Source: an uncultured Bacteroidota bacterium
GTDB taxonomy: Bacteria; Bacteroidota; Bacteroidia; Flavobacteriales; Flavobacteriaceae
Assembly (NCBI GenBank): GCA_902510475.1
Contig: CABXCC010000003.1
Span: 1 to 64,000 of the forward strand
DNA: 64,000 nucleotides
Direction of reading: 5' to 3'
Positions 55,185 through 63,909 of the stretch are shown here, piece after piece. Made by a program: the position numbers and the translations under genes. Below the pieces are notes generated by a model. It was not told the origin of the DNA, did no database searches, and saw only the letters and a list, made by a program, of their open reading frames with translations. Within the stretch, counting starts at the first letter, position 1, and each line of letters starts with the position of its first letter.

Positions 55185-55346
55185 ATTATTGATGCAATTT
55201 TAGACGCATTAACTCGTTTTAAACAAACTGAATTTAATTTCGAGAAAATAAGTGAACATGCTGAAAGTTTTCAGAAGAAAACTTTATCACGAATTTTCAC
55301 AGCTTTATTGATTCAAAAACAAAACAATAAAAATTCCATATGGTAA
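55185..55346 (+). pseudogene. Possible glycosyltransferase C-terminal remnant
   Basis: The 155-base gap between the GT4 gene and the WcaJ-type gene is open in the GT4 frame up to a stop at 55344. The reading LTRFKQTEFNFEKISEHAESF resembles the last helix of GT4 enzymes (an F-x-x-E-x-I-x-x-HA-x-x-F pattern). There is no start codon near its beginning. It could be what is left of a deleted second glycosyltransferase, whose end now overlaps the start of the next gene by seven bases. Chance openness in AT-rich DNA is the alternative. Confidence 0.45.
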
Positions 55347-56698
55347 AAAAGTACGCAGGGAGATATTCAATATACTTACGGCCAATTTCTGTAATTTTTG
55401 ACCTGCTAGTGCTGAATTCTTTTATTTACCTATTTTTAGGCAAGGGCTTATTTCAACCTACAACTATTTCTGTTTTTTCTATTCTTTGGATCATTTCATC
55501 AATAATTACAAAGTTTTATGAGGTATATAGATTCACAAAACTGATAAAAATCATCTCCTATGTTGTTTACCAATTATTGTTGTTTTCAATTGTTGTCTTT
55601 GCTTTTTTTGGAATTGTTGAAAGTCAAAATCCAGGCTTATCAAAAACTCTAACTTTTTTATTGTATACTTTCTCTTTAATCACACTCTTTAAGTTTACAT
55701 TGTTTTATGCTCTTCAAAGCTATAGGCTTGGGTTCGGTGGAAATTTCAGAAAAACTATAATTATTGGGAACAATGAATCTGTTATAGAGCTAAAAGAGTT
55801 TTTTATCAACCAAAAGGAGCTGGGGTATGAAAATAGAAAGACATTTAATTTTAAAACCCCAAGTGATTTAGATTTACAAGAATGTTTTGATTTTATTTTA
55901 ACAAGAAATATCGATGAGATTTATTGTTCAGCTAATGAACTTGAGGAAACTCAGATAAACTCACTGATTCAATTTTGTGAAAATAATTTTAAAATTTTAA
56001 AATTTATTTCCAAAAGAGGAGACTTGTTGTCCAAGAAATTAAAAACTGACACATATGGTCTTTCTACTGTTCAGTCGTTAAGAGAAATGCCTCTTTCTAA
56101 TGATTATAACACTTTTTTAAAGCGGGTATTTGACATTATGTTTTCATTGTTAATAATAATATTTTTTCTTTCATGGGCTACTCCAATAATAGCATTATTA
56201 ATAAAAATTGAAAGTCGTGGACCTGTTTTTTTTAAGCAAATTAGAAACGGGATTAAGTATAAAGAGTTTACTTGCTATAAATTCAGGTCAATGATCCAAA
56301 ACAATTACGCCGATATTCAACAGGCAACAAAAAATGACAAAAGAGTTACTAACATTGGTAAAATTTTAAGAAAAACAAGCCTTGATGAACTTCCACAATT
56401 TTACAATGTGCTAATTGGAAACATGTCAGTTGTTGGCCCTAGACCCCACATGATTAAGGAAAATGAAAGATATTCTAAGTCTGTAAATAAGTTTATGGTT
56501 AGACATTTTATTAAGCCTGGTATTACTGGCTTAGCTCAAGTAAAAGGATATAGAGGAGAAATCGAAACGGATGAGGATATCATAAACAGAGTAAAATATG
56601 ATATTTATTATTTGGAAAATTGGTCTTTATTGTTGGACCTAAATATTGTATTTTTGACATCAATAAATTTTTTAACAGGCCAAAAAAAGGCATATTAA
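55340..56698 (+). CDS. WcaJ-type initiating sugar-phosphate transferase
   Basis: A 452-residue polyisoprenyl-phosphate hexose-1-phosphate transferase. Several N-terminal helices and a CoA-binding-like central domain precede the catalytic part from about residue 255, with KRVFDIMFSLLIIIF, GPVFFKQIRNGIKYKEFTCYKFRSM, LRKTSLDELPQFYNVLIGNMSVVGPRPHM. It transfers the first sugar phosphate to undecaprenyl phosphate. It closes the polysaccharide locus; purD follows nine bases later. Confidence 0.92.
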   Translation: MVKKYAGRYSIYLRPISVIFDLLVLNSFIYLFLGKGLFQPTTISVFSILWIISSIITKFYEVYRFTKLIKIISYVVYQLLLFSIVVFAFFGIVESQNPGLSKTLTFLLYTFSLITLFKFTLFYALQSYRLGFGGNFRKTIIIGNNESVIELKEFFINQKELGYENRKTFNFKTPSDLDLQECFDFILTRNIDEIYCSANELEETQINSLIQFCENNFKILKFISKRGDLLSKKLKTDTYGLSTVQSLREMPLSNDYNTFLKRVFDIMFSLLIIIFFLSWATPIIALLIKIESRGPVFFKQIRNGIKYKEFTCYKFRSMIQNNYADIQQATKNDKRVTNIGKILRKTSLDELPQFYNVLIGNMSVVGPRPHMIKENERYSKSVNKFMVRHFIKPGITGLAQVKGYRGEIETDEDIINRVKYDIYYLENWSLLLDLNIVFLTSINFLTGQKKAY

Positions 56699-56707
56699 CA
56701 TAATTTA

Positions 56708-57979
56708 ATGAATGTACTTATTTTAGGATCAGGTGGTAGGGAGCATGCTTTTGCTTACAAAATAAAACAAAGCCCTTTATGCAAAAATCTTTTTGTTGCG
56801 CCAGGAAATTCTGGGACATCGGAATTAGCTACTAATCTAAATATTCAGGTTGACGAGTTTAGCAATATTGAATCGGCTATAATCAAACATGAAATCTCAT
56901 TGGTTGTGGTTGGGCCCGAAGGTCCTTTGGTAAATGGTTTTCACGATTTTATTTCTAATAATGACAAGCTATCTAATGTCTCTGTAATTGGACCCAAAAA
57001 AGAAGCGGCTCAGTTAGAGGGAAGTAAAGATTATGCAAAGCAGTTTTTAAATAGACACAATATTCCCACAGCGAAACATGAAACATTTACCGCTGAAAAT
57101 ATTGAAAATGCTTATGAATATATTGATCAAATGACTCCTCCCTACGTGTTAAAGGCAGATGGGCTTGCAGCAGGAAAAGGAGTTTTAATTATTGACAATG
57201 CGAATGAGGCAAAAAATTTAATTCACGAGATGCTGATCAACTCAAAATTTGGAAAAGCCAGTAGTAGTGTTGTAATTGAAGAGTTTTTAGATGGAATTGA
57301 ATTGAGCTGTTTTGTTCTAACCGATGGGGAAACATATAAGTTATTTCCCAGCGCTAAGGATTATAAAAGAATAGGTGAAGGAGATACAGGCCTGAATACA
57401 GGTGGCATGGGAGCTGTTTCACCACCACCGTTTTTATCTTCAGAGTTATTAAATAAAATTGAAAATAAAGTTATCAAACCAACAATAGAGGGGTTAAAAA
57501 AGGATGAAATTGAATACCAAGGGTTTATATTTTTTGGCTTGATTAAAGTTGACGATGAGCCATATGTCATAGAATACAATGTCAGGATGGGAGACCCAGA
57601 AACAGAAGCCGTCTTGCCTAGGATAAAATCGGATTTTTTGGATCTTTTAATTTCTGTAAATAACGGTAACTTAGAAAATCAAAATCTTGTTATTGACGAG
57701 GATTCGGCAGTAACCGTATTTTTAGTCTCTGGAGGATACCCTGAGAAATATGAAAAAAACCAAGAGATTTTTGGATTACAAAAAGTAAGTGACTCAACAG
57801 TATTCCATGCAGGTGCAATTAAAAAAGATAAAAAAATTGTGACTTCTGGAGGAAGGGTTTTGGCAGTAAGCTCATCAGCTGAAACAATTGAATTAGCTTT
57901 GCAAAAATCCTATAATTCGATTAAAAAAATAAACTTCAAAAACATGAATTATAGAAAAGACATTGGGTTTGACCTATAA
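56708..57979 (+). CDS. purD: Phosphoribosylamine-glycine ligase
   Basis: A 423-residue ATP-grasp enzyme of purine synthesis. VLILGSGGREHAFAYKI is the N-terminal signature, GPEGPLVNGF and KADGLAAGKGVL the substrate and ATP motifs, and VEYNVRMGDPETEAVLPRI (here IEYNVRMGDPETEAVLPRI) is the PurD hallmark. Its last bases overlap the convergent DUF6341 gene by six. Confidence 0.97.
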   Translation: MNVLILGSGGREHAFAYKIKQSPLCKNLFVAPGNSGTSELATNLNIQVDEFSNIESAIIKHEISLVVVGPEGPLVNGFHDFISNNDKLSNVSVIGPKKEAAQLEGSKDYAKQFLNRHNIPTAKHETFTAENIENAYEYIDQMTPPYVLKADGLAAGKGVLIIDNANEAKNLIHEMLINSKFGKASSSVVIEEFLDGIELSCFVLTDGETYKLFPSAKDYKRIGEGDTGLNTGGMGAVSPPPFLSSELLNKIENKVIKPTIEGLKKDEIEYQGFIFFGLIKVDDEPYVIEYNVRMGDPETEAVLPRIKSDFLDLLISVNNGNLENQNLVIDEDSAVTVFLVSGGYPEKYEKNQEIFGLQKVSDSTVFHAGAIKKDKKIVTSGGRVLAVSSSAETIELALQKSYNSIKKINFKNMNYRKDIGFDL

Positions 57980-58201
57980 ATAATCGTGAGCAGTTATAGT
58001 CTTATCTTCTTCGTTATTATCGTCAAACTTTTTTAGTTGAATCATCCAATAAGTGAATGCAACCATACCAATTGTTAAGAAAATCCAGGCCATGATATTT
58101 GCTAGCCACCAGTTATAATCTCCTATTTCTCTAAGCGCATCAAATGGAATAAAAAAATAGTTAACAAATAGATTTTCAATACCGTAAAAGAACTCTTTCA
58201 T
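57974..58201 (-). CDS. DUF6341-like small membrane protein
   Basis: A 75-residue protein with one or two membrane segments. MKEFFYGIENLFVNYFFIPFDALREI, WWLANIMAWIFLTIGM and the charged end QLKKFDDNNEEDKTITAHDYL match the DUF6341 family as I remember it, which sits between purD and a DUF6427 gene in Flavobacteria. Older annotation called it uracil phosphoribosyltransferase, which the sequence does not support. Function unknown. Confidence 0.75.
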   Translation of the reverse strand: MKEFFYGIENLFVNYFFIPFDALREIGDYNWWLANIMAWIFLTIGMVAFTYWMIQLKKFDDNNEEDKTITAHDYL

Positions 58202-58223
58202 TAGTTATAAATTATTTACTTTG

Positions 58224-58231
58224 CAAATATA
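58224..58231 (-). promoter_or_regulatory. -7 promoter element for the DUF6341 gene
   Basis: TATATTTG on the minus strand fits TAnnTTTG, with transcription beginning near 58218 and a leader of about 17 bases. Confidence 0.4.
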
Positions 58232-58242
58232 CAAATCTTTAC

Positions 58243-59136
58243 ATGATAATCAGATTTTTTAAACTTACAAAACTACCTCAATTAATAGTTTCTTTTCTTT
58301 TATCGATAGGCATAATGCTTATACTCAAAACTGATGAATTTTCTTTCGATATTTTCTATTCGTCAATTCTTCTAATTTTCATCTTTTTACTGTCAATTTT
58401 TATAATTTCTAAAAATTCTATTTTAAAAAATAATCAATACACTACTTTAGGTCTAATTATTTTTAGCGGATTTATTTATAAAACTCAACTTAATTCTTTC
58501 ACAATACTTTCTTATTTGACCTTACTGCTTTCTATAAGAAAAATTTATAGCCTTAAAACCCCTAAAAAGACAAATAAAAAACTGTTTGATATTGGCTTTT
58601 GGATTTCACTCTCTACAATATTAAATCCCGTTAATTTTATTTTTTTGGCCACTATATTTTTTGGCATATACGCCTTTTATAAACTTGACCTTAAAACCAT
58701 ATTACAATTTTTTGCTGGTTATATCTCTACATTACTTATTGCAATTTTATTTACTAGTTTAAGCTCAAACTTTTCATTTAACTTCGTTTATTTGGTTGAT
58801 ACTTTAGACTCACTTATTTTAGAATTTCATAAATGTTATGAATGTCCCAACCTTGCTTTTCCACAAATTTTATTTCCTTCAATTTCGCTTCTTGTATTCT
58901 TATTATATCTGTTTAAATATTTTGGAAACAATCTACATGAGAGGTTAAAAAACTCATTTCTTTTAATATTTTATTTGAATTCAATTTTAATGATTTTTAT
59001 AATCGAAGATTACACAATTTTTTTGTTCTTCCCATTTCTGGTAACTTTGATAAGAATTATTTCTCATTTAAGAAGAAGTTTGTTTTTTGAATTGGTTATT
59101 GTTTTGGCTATTTTACTTAACTCTTTTTCTTTTTAA
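58243..59136 (+). CDS. DUF6427-like membrane protein
   Basis: A 297-residue protein with about eight membrane helices. The start IIRFFKLTKLPQLIVSFLLSIGIML and the position next to purD and DUF6341 point to DUF6427. It has no enzymatic motif I can see. Its linkage to purD suggests general rather than polysaccharide function. A near -7 box (TTACTTTG, one mismatch) precedes it. Confidence 0.7.
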   Translation: MIIRFFKLTKLPQLIVSFLLSIGIMLILKTDEFSFDIFYSSILLIFIFLLSIFIISKNSILKNNQYTTLGLIIFSGFIYKTQLNSFTILSYLTLLLSIRKIYSLKTPKKTNKKLFDIGFWISLSTILNPVNFIFLATIFFGIYAFYKLDLKTILQFFAGYISTLLIAILFTSLSSNFSFNFVYLVDTLDSLILEFHKCYECPNLAFPQILFPSISLLVFLLYLFKYFGNNLHERLKNSFLLIFYLNSILMIFIIEDYTIFLFFPFLVTLIRIISHLRRSLFFELVIVLAILLNSFSF

Positions 59137-59153
59137 TTTTAAAAAATACAAAA

Positions 59154-59540
59154 ATGAAAGTTGAAGTATCAAATGGCGAATTACTAGACAAACTCACAAT
59201 CCTAGAATTAAAGATGTCAAATATTAGTGATGATAAAAAGCTTATTAATGTTAGAAAAGAATTTAATGAGCTGAACCCATTAGCTAAATTATTGTTTGAA
59301 AAATTTAAAGATGAGTTATTAAGCAAATATAAAGAACTAGCACTTATCAACAGTCAACTATGGAAAATCGAAGATGACATTAGAGAGTGTGAAAAGAATA
59401 AAAATTTTGGTGAAAAATTTGTTGAATTAGCCAGGGCCGTATATTTTACTAATGACAAAAGAAGCGATGTAAAAAAACAAATAAATATATTAACAGGATC
59501 AGGGTTTATTGAAGAAAAATCTTACGAAGATTATGAATAA
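59154..59540 (+). CDS. DUF6165 family protein
   Basis: A 128-residue helical protein. VEVSNGELLDKLTILELKMSNI, NSQLWKIEDDIRECEKN and FVELARAVYFTNDKRSDVKKQINILTGSGFIEEKSY match DUF6165 closely. Such genes often sit with lipopolysaccharide glycosyltransferases, and here a GT9-type gene follows at 42 bases. Function unknown; a structural or chain-length role in glycan synthesis is a guess from context. Confidence 0.82.
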   Translation: MKVEVSNGELLDKLTILELKMSNISDDKKLINVRKEFNELNPLAKLLFEKFKDELLSKYKELALINSQLWKIEDDIRECEKNKNFGEKFVELARAVYFTNDKRSDVKKQINILTGSGFIEEKSYEDYE

Positions 59541-59581
59541 TAAATTTTAAGATCAGTTAAATATACTTCAAGACACAGAAT

Positions 59582-60595
59582 TTGAATAAACACATTTTAA
59601 TAATAAGACTTTCTTCATTTGGGGATGTTGCCATGACTGTTCCTGTTATAAGTGTTTTAAGAAAAAAATATCCAAACACGAAAATAACAATACTTACAAC
59701 TGTTTTTTTTTCTGAATTATTTAATCAAACCCCAAATATTAATTTTCTATTCTTTGAAAACAAACACAAAAATATTTTAGGATTATTTTCTATTACCAGT
59801 GAAATAACAAAACTTAAAGTGGACTATGTTATTGATCTTCATAATGTTTTAAGAACAAAAATTATAAAGGCTTTAATAAATCCATTTAATCTTTTTAAAA
59901 CCCCTTTTTTTAAAATTGACAAAGGAAGAGAGCAGAAGAAAAGAATTATTAATGGAAGTGGAAGAAAAAAATTAAAAAGTATGCATCAAAGATATGCAGA
60001 TGTATTCTCAAGCTTAGAAATGACATTAGACCTAAAGCAATTTAAACCATACAAGAAATTAGAAATTAGAAACCAAAACTTTAGCTTCTTAAACTCAAAA
60101 AAAATGATTGGGATAGCTCCTTTTGCAAAGCATTCTTGTAAAGAATATTCAATAGAAAACATTTTAAAAATTATCAATTCAATTAGCGATAAATTTTGTG
60201 TGATTTTATTTGGTGCCCCTGGTGATGAACAAAGCAGATTGGAAAAAGTAGCCAAACAAAAAGATAATGTTTACTCGATTGCAGGAAAAGTAGTTCTGAG
60301 TGAACAGATGGCCATCATGTCAAACCTTGATTTGATGGTTTCTATGGATTCAGCAAATGGACACATAGCTTCACTTTTTGGCATAAATGTCATTTCAATT
60401 TGGGGAGCAACACACCCTTGTCTAGGTTACACCGCTTTTGGCCAACCTGAGCAAAATTCAATAACCCCTGGTTTAGAAAAATATCCTAGGATTCCAGTTA
60501 GTATTTATGGCGCAAAATGCCCCGAAGAATATATTGATGCCATAAACGACATCAAGGCAGAAGAAGTAATAAAAAGAATAAAAAAAGTAATTTAA
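59582..60595 (+). CDS. Glycosyltransferase family 9 (heptosyltransferase-like)
   Basis: A GT9 protein of 337 residues. ILIIRLSSFGDVAMTVPVISVLRKKYPN is the N-terminal signature and VSMDSANGHIASLFGINVISIWGATHP the conserved donor-site block, as in WaaC/WaaF-type enzymes of LPS core. The start is TTG at 59582. It overlaps the convergent ferredoxin gene by four bases. With DUF6165 it probably forms a small core-glycan unit apart from the polysaccharide locus. Confidence 0.88.
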   Translation: MNKHILIIRLSSFGDVAMTVPVISVLRKKYPNTKITILTTVFFSELFNQTPNINFLFFENKHKNILGLFSITSEITKLKVDYVIDLHNVLRTKIIKALINPFNLFKTPFFKIDKGREQKKRIINGSGRKKLKSMHQRYADVFSSLEMTLDLKQFKPYKKLEIRNQNFSFLNSKKMIGIAPFAKHSCKEYSIENILKIINSISDKFCVILFGAPGDEQSRLEKVAKQKDNVYSIAGKVVLSEQMAIMSNLDLMVSMDSANGHIASLFGINVISIWGATHPCLGYTAFGQPEQNSITPGLEKYPRIPVSIYGAKCPEEYIDAINDIKAEEVIKRIKKVI

Positions 60596-60876
60596 TTGTC
60601 GTCAATATCTAAAAATAGCTCGCTAGAAGTAGGGTACGCTTGACAGGTAATAATCAGGCCATCTTCGATTTCCCCATCTGTTAAAATGTAATTTTGTTCA
60701 AGCTCTACAGTTCCGCTTTTCAAACGCCCTATACAAGTTGCACAAGCCCCTCCTTTGCAAGAATAAGGCGCATCAATATCATTTTCCAAAGCAGTATCCA
60801 GGAGTGTCTTATTTTTATCCCCCTCAACTGTGGCTTCTAGACCGTCAACTTTGAATGTAATTTTAATTGAATCCAA
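60592..60876 (-). CDS. [2Fe-2S] ferredoxin
   Basis: A 94-residue plant-type ferredoxin. The four cluster cysteines are in CKGGACATC (CxxxxCxxC) near residue 40 and a further Cys in IITCQAYP near residue 78. It resembles the C-terminal domain of PaaE-type reductases but stands alone, so it probably carries electrons for an unlinked oxygenase or desaturase. It overlaps the convergent GT9 gene. Confidence 0.9.
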   Translation of the reverse strand: MDSIKITFKVDGLEATVEGDKNKTLLDTALENDIDAPYSCKGGACATCIGRLKSGTVELEQNYILTDGEIEDGLIITCQAYPTSSELFLDIDDN

Positions 60877-60933
60877 TAATTAATATTTATAACGCGAATT
60901 TAATTAATTTCCCCATCATATTAAAAAGATGTC

Positions 60934-60941
60934 TATTTTTG
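60934..60941 (+). promoter_or_regulatory. -7 promoter element for sprE/porW
   Basis: TATTTTTG fits TAnnTTTG, with transcription beginning near 60947 and a leader of about 51 bases to the TTG start. No -33 element was recognised. Confidence 0.38.
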
Positions 60942-60997
60942 CTCTTGCACAATATCAGTGATGATATTCTGTTTTATAATTATACTATTTATTTCAA

Positions 60998-63508
60998 TTG
61001 AAAAAGCTAAGACTAAATACTTTTTTATTTTCCTGTTTGATCCTCCTGGTTGTGGGCTGTTCAAGAAAAAAAGATAAATTTTTAAATAAAAAATTTCATT
61101 CAATTACCACAACTTACAATTATCTGTTTAACGGAAACAATCTTTTTTCTTCAGGATTAAATGAATTAGATACCGGAAAGAAAGAAAATTTTTGGGAGTT
61201 AATTCCTATAGAAAAATTCAAATATTATGATGATGATTTTGAAAAAGAAAGAGAAACTAATTTTACCAAGGCTGAGGAAAAGGCTACCCTAGCAATTCAA
61301 AAGCATTCCATGAATGTTGAGGGTAAAGAAAAAAACCCAGTTATGGATGAGGCATATTTATTGCTCGGAAAATCCAGATATTTTGATAACAGGTTTATTC
61401 CTGCGCTTGAGGCCTTTAATTATATACTATATAAATATCCAACTAGTGAGCTTATAAACGAGGTAAAAATTTGGAAAGAAAAGGTTAACATTAGACTTGA
61501 TCAAAACAACTATGCTATTGATAATTTAAAAGAGCTTTTAGAAGAGAAAAACCTTTCAAGAGAAGAGAGGTATTTAGCAAACTCATATATAGCTCAAGCA
61601 TTTGTAAATACAAATGAGCTAGACAGTGCACTTTTTTACTTAAAAAAATCGGTGTTTAAACAAAAAGATCTATTATTGAAAACTAGGAGAAAATTTTTAT
61701 TAGCTCAATTATATCAGGAACTTACCGCTCAGGACACAGCGTATTCAATCTATTCAGATATTATTGATTTACACAGAAAAATACCAAGAGATTTTTACAT
61801 TAATTCTTATATCAAAAGAACCATGGTATCCGACTCAATTGACAATTCAATTGCAGAACTAAAATTACTAACTGAAAATTTTGAAAACAACAACTATCTA
61901 GATATTATTTTTCATCAAATTGCCATGTTAAACTTGAAAAAAGGAGAATTATTAGATGATGATAAATCAGGTTTTACAATAACAGACTCAACTGCAATTA
62001 ATTTCTTTAATAAATCTCTTCAATCAGATTCAGAAGAAGAATTTTTAATTGCCAAAAACTATAATGAATTAGCTGAACTAAATTTTAGAAAGAAAAATTA
62101 TTTAGAAGCAGGGCAGTATTACGACAGCACCTTAACGCAATTAAGCAATAAGTCTAGAGAATTTAGAAAAATAAATAGACAACGAGAAAACTTAAAGGAT
62201 CTGATATATTATGAAAAAATTTCTTCTAGTCTGGATAGTATAATTAATTTAATTGAAATGCCGGAGAAAAAAAGAGAGGAATATTTTAACAACTATATTG
62301 AAAAAATAAAGGAAGCTCAAAAAAAAGAAAAAAAGAAAAGCAAAAATTTTGGATCCTTAAACACGTTAAGCACTTTTTCTGAAAAGGATGAAGGTTTATT
62401 TTATTTTTATAATTCTTCGGCTGTTGCCTATGGCAAATCAGATTTTAAAAACAGGTGGGGGGATAGGCGATTAGCGGATAATTGGAGGTGGTCAATTACA
62501 AATAAAGATTCTTCTGACAAAAATATCTCAGAAACTTCAAAAAACATTGACAATGATAGTCTGCTTTCAGTGGCATATTATATAGGACTTATAACAAAAG
62601 ATACTATTCAAATAGATAGTCTTAGAAACCTAAGAAATGATGCATATTTTAGGCTAGGCTCTATTTACAAAGACCAATTTCAGGAATATGAAATATCAAA
62701 TAATAGGCTCTATGATTTACTAGAAAACAATCCAAAGATTAATTTAATACCGCCTGCAAAATTCTTTATTTACAAAAACTGGATGATGCTAGACTTTACA
62801 GAAAAAGCAAATAAATTTAAAGACGATATCATAAACAATCACTCAGATTCAAAATATGCATCAATCTTGTTAGATCCAAATGCAACGATAAATAGTGATC
62901 AAGATTTTAAATTAATATATAAAAGTATTTACCAATTATATGAAAATGAAAAGTATGCTGAGGTAATTTCTAAGTGTGAAGAAAATATAATTTCATTTAG
63001 CGGTGAGCCAGTCGTTTCAAAATTAGAATTTTTAAAATCACTTGCAATAGCAAGAGTTAATGGATTTAAAGAATATGAAAAGGCTTTACAATTTATAAAA
63101 CTAAACTATTCCGTTACTCTAGAAGGAAAAGAAGCTGAACGGATTTTAGCCGACGTTCTGCCTCAAATTAAAAATGACGAATTTAAAGAGAATAGGCTAT
63201 CAGAAAATTATAAAATCGTATATGTCTTTGAAAAAGATGAAAACGAAAAAATTTCTCAGCAACTAAATGATCTTCAACAATATATTGATGGGTTTGACTT
63301 TTTAGATTTGAGGGTTTCTGAAGATTTTTACAATAATATTGTTACATTTGTTGTAGTTCATGGATTAAAAAGTTATGACGGAAGCTTCGGGCTTTCTGAA
63401 CGATTAGAAAAAACCATCAACATTCAGGCAGATTCGTTTTTTGTGATATCATCAGATAATTATAAAACGATTCAAATTCATAAAAATCTAGAAAAGTTTA
63501 GAAATTAA
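60998..63508 (+). CDS. sprE: SprE/PorW, type IX secretion lipoprotein
   Basis: An 836-residue TPR-rich lipoprotein with lipobox LVVGC followed by SRKKDKFLNKKFHSITTTYNYLFNGNN, a start I recognise from SprE/PorW, the periplasmic part of the T9SS that supports gliding and secretion. The long TPR array (about 100-400), the central basic region (EAQKKEKKKSKNF) and RWGDRRLADNWRWS are typical. It is needed for export of proteins like those at 16160 and 19463. The start is TTG at 60998. Gene order with bactofilin and the ATP synthase start looks conserved in the group. Confidence 0.88.
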   Translation: MKKLRLNTFLFSCLILLVVGCSRKKDKFLNKKFHSITTTYNYLFNGNNLFSSGLNELDTGKKENFWELIPIEKFKYYDDDFEKERETNFTKAEEKATLAIQKHSMNVEGKEKNPVMDEAYLLLGKSRYFDNRFIPALEAFNYILYKYPTSELINEVKIWKEKVNIRLDQNNYAIDNLKELLEEKNLSREERYLANSYIAQAFVNTNELDSALFYLKKSVFKQKDLLLKTRRKFLLAQLYQELTAQDTAYSIYSDIIDLHRKIPRDFYINSYIKRTMVSDSIDNSIAELKLLTENFENNNYLDIIFHQIAMLNLKKGELLDDDKSGFTITDSTAINFFNKSLQSDSEEEFLIAKNYNELAELNFRKKNYLEAGQYYDSTLTQLSNKSREFRKINRQRENLKDLIYYEKISSSLDSIINLIEMPEKKREEYFNNYIEKIKEAQKKEKKKSKNFGSLNTLSTFSEKDEGLFYFYNSSAVAYGKSDFKNRWGDRRLADNWRWSITNKDSSDKNISETSKNIDNDSLLSVAYYIGLITKDTIQIDSLRNLRNDAYFRLGSIYKDQFQEYEISNNRLYDLLENNPKINLIPPAKFFIYKNWMMLDFTEKANKFKDDIINNHSDSKYASILLDPNATINSDQDFKLIYKSIYQLYENEKYAEVISKCEENIISFSGEPVVSKLEFLKSLAIARVNGFKEYEKALQFIKLNYSVTLEGKEAERILADVLPQIKNDEFKENRLSENYKIVYVFEKDENEKISQQLNDLQQYIDGFDFLDLRVSEDFYNNIVTFVVVHGLKSYDGSFGLSERLEKTINIQADSFFVISSDNYKTIQIHKNLEKFRN

Positions 63509-63519
63509 AAAAATTGATT

Positions 63520-63909
63520 ATGAGCAACACAAATCAACAAAACATGATAACACAAGGCACAACTTTGGTTGGAGATATATTTAGCGAAGGAGACTTCAGG
63601 GTTGAAGGAAATATTAAAGGAAATATTAAAACTTCAGGAAAGATAGTTGTAGGAAAAACCGGTGTCGTAAACGGAAGTTTAGAAGGAGAAAATGCCGATT
63701 TTGAAGGAGGTTTTTCAGGAAAATTAAAACTTTCAGGTATGTTAACCTTGAGATCTTCAGCTTATATTGAAGGTGAAGTAGAAATTGCAAAACTTTCCGT
63801 AGAGCCAGGCGCAACATTTAATGCCACTTGTTCAATGAAAGGCGGGGTTAAAGAATTGAATAATATTGAAGAAAAAAACTCATCTGAAAAGAAGGAAAAA
63901 TCAGCATAA
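63520..63909 (+). CDS. Bactofilin-type polymer-forming protein
   Basis: A bactofilin of about 129 residues with the beta-helix repeat GTTLVGDIFSEGDFRVEGNIKGNI and GKIVVGKTGVVNGSLEGENADFEG. These proteins self-assemble without nucleotide into filaments tied to membranes and cell shape. The track start at 63514 (TTG) is less likely than ATG 63520. Its last 44 bases overlap the likely start of the AtpZ-like gene, a large overlap for this locus. Confidence 0.9.
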   Translation: MSNTNQQNMITQGTTLVGDIFSEGDFRVEGNIKGNIKTSGKIVVGKTGVVNGSLEGENADFEGGFSGKLKLSGMLTLRSSAYIEGEVEIAKLSVEPGATFNATCSMKGGVKELNNIEEKNSSEKKEKSA

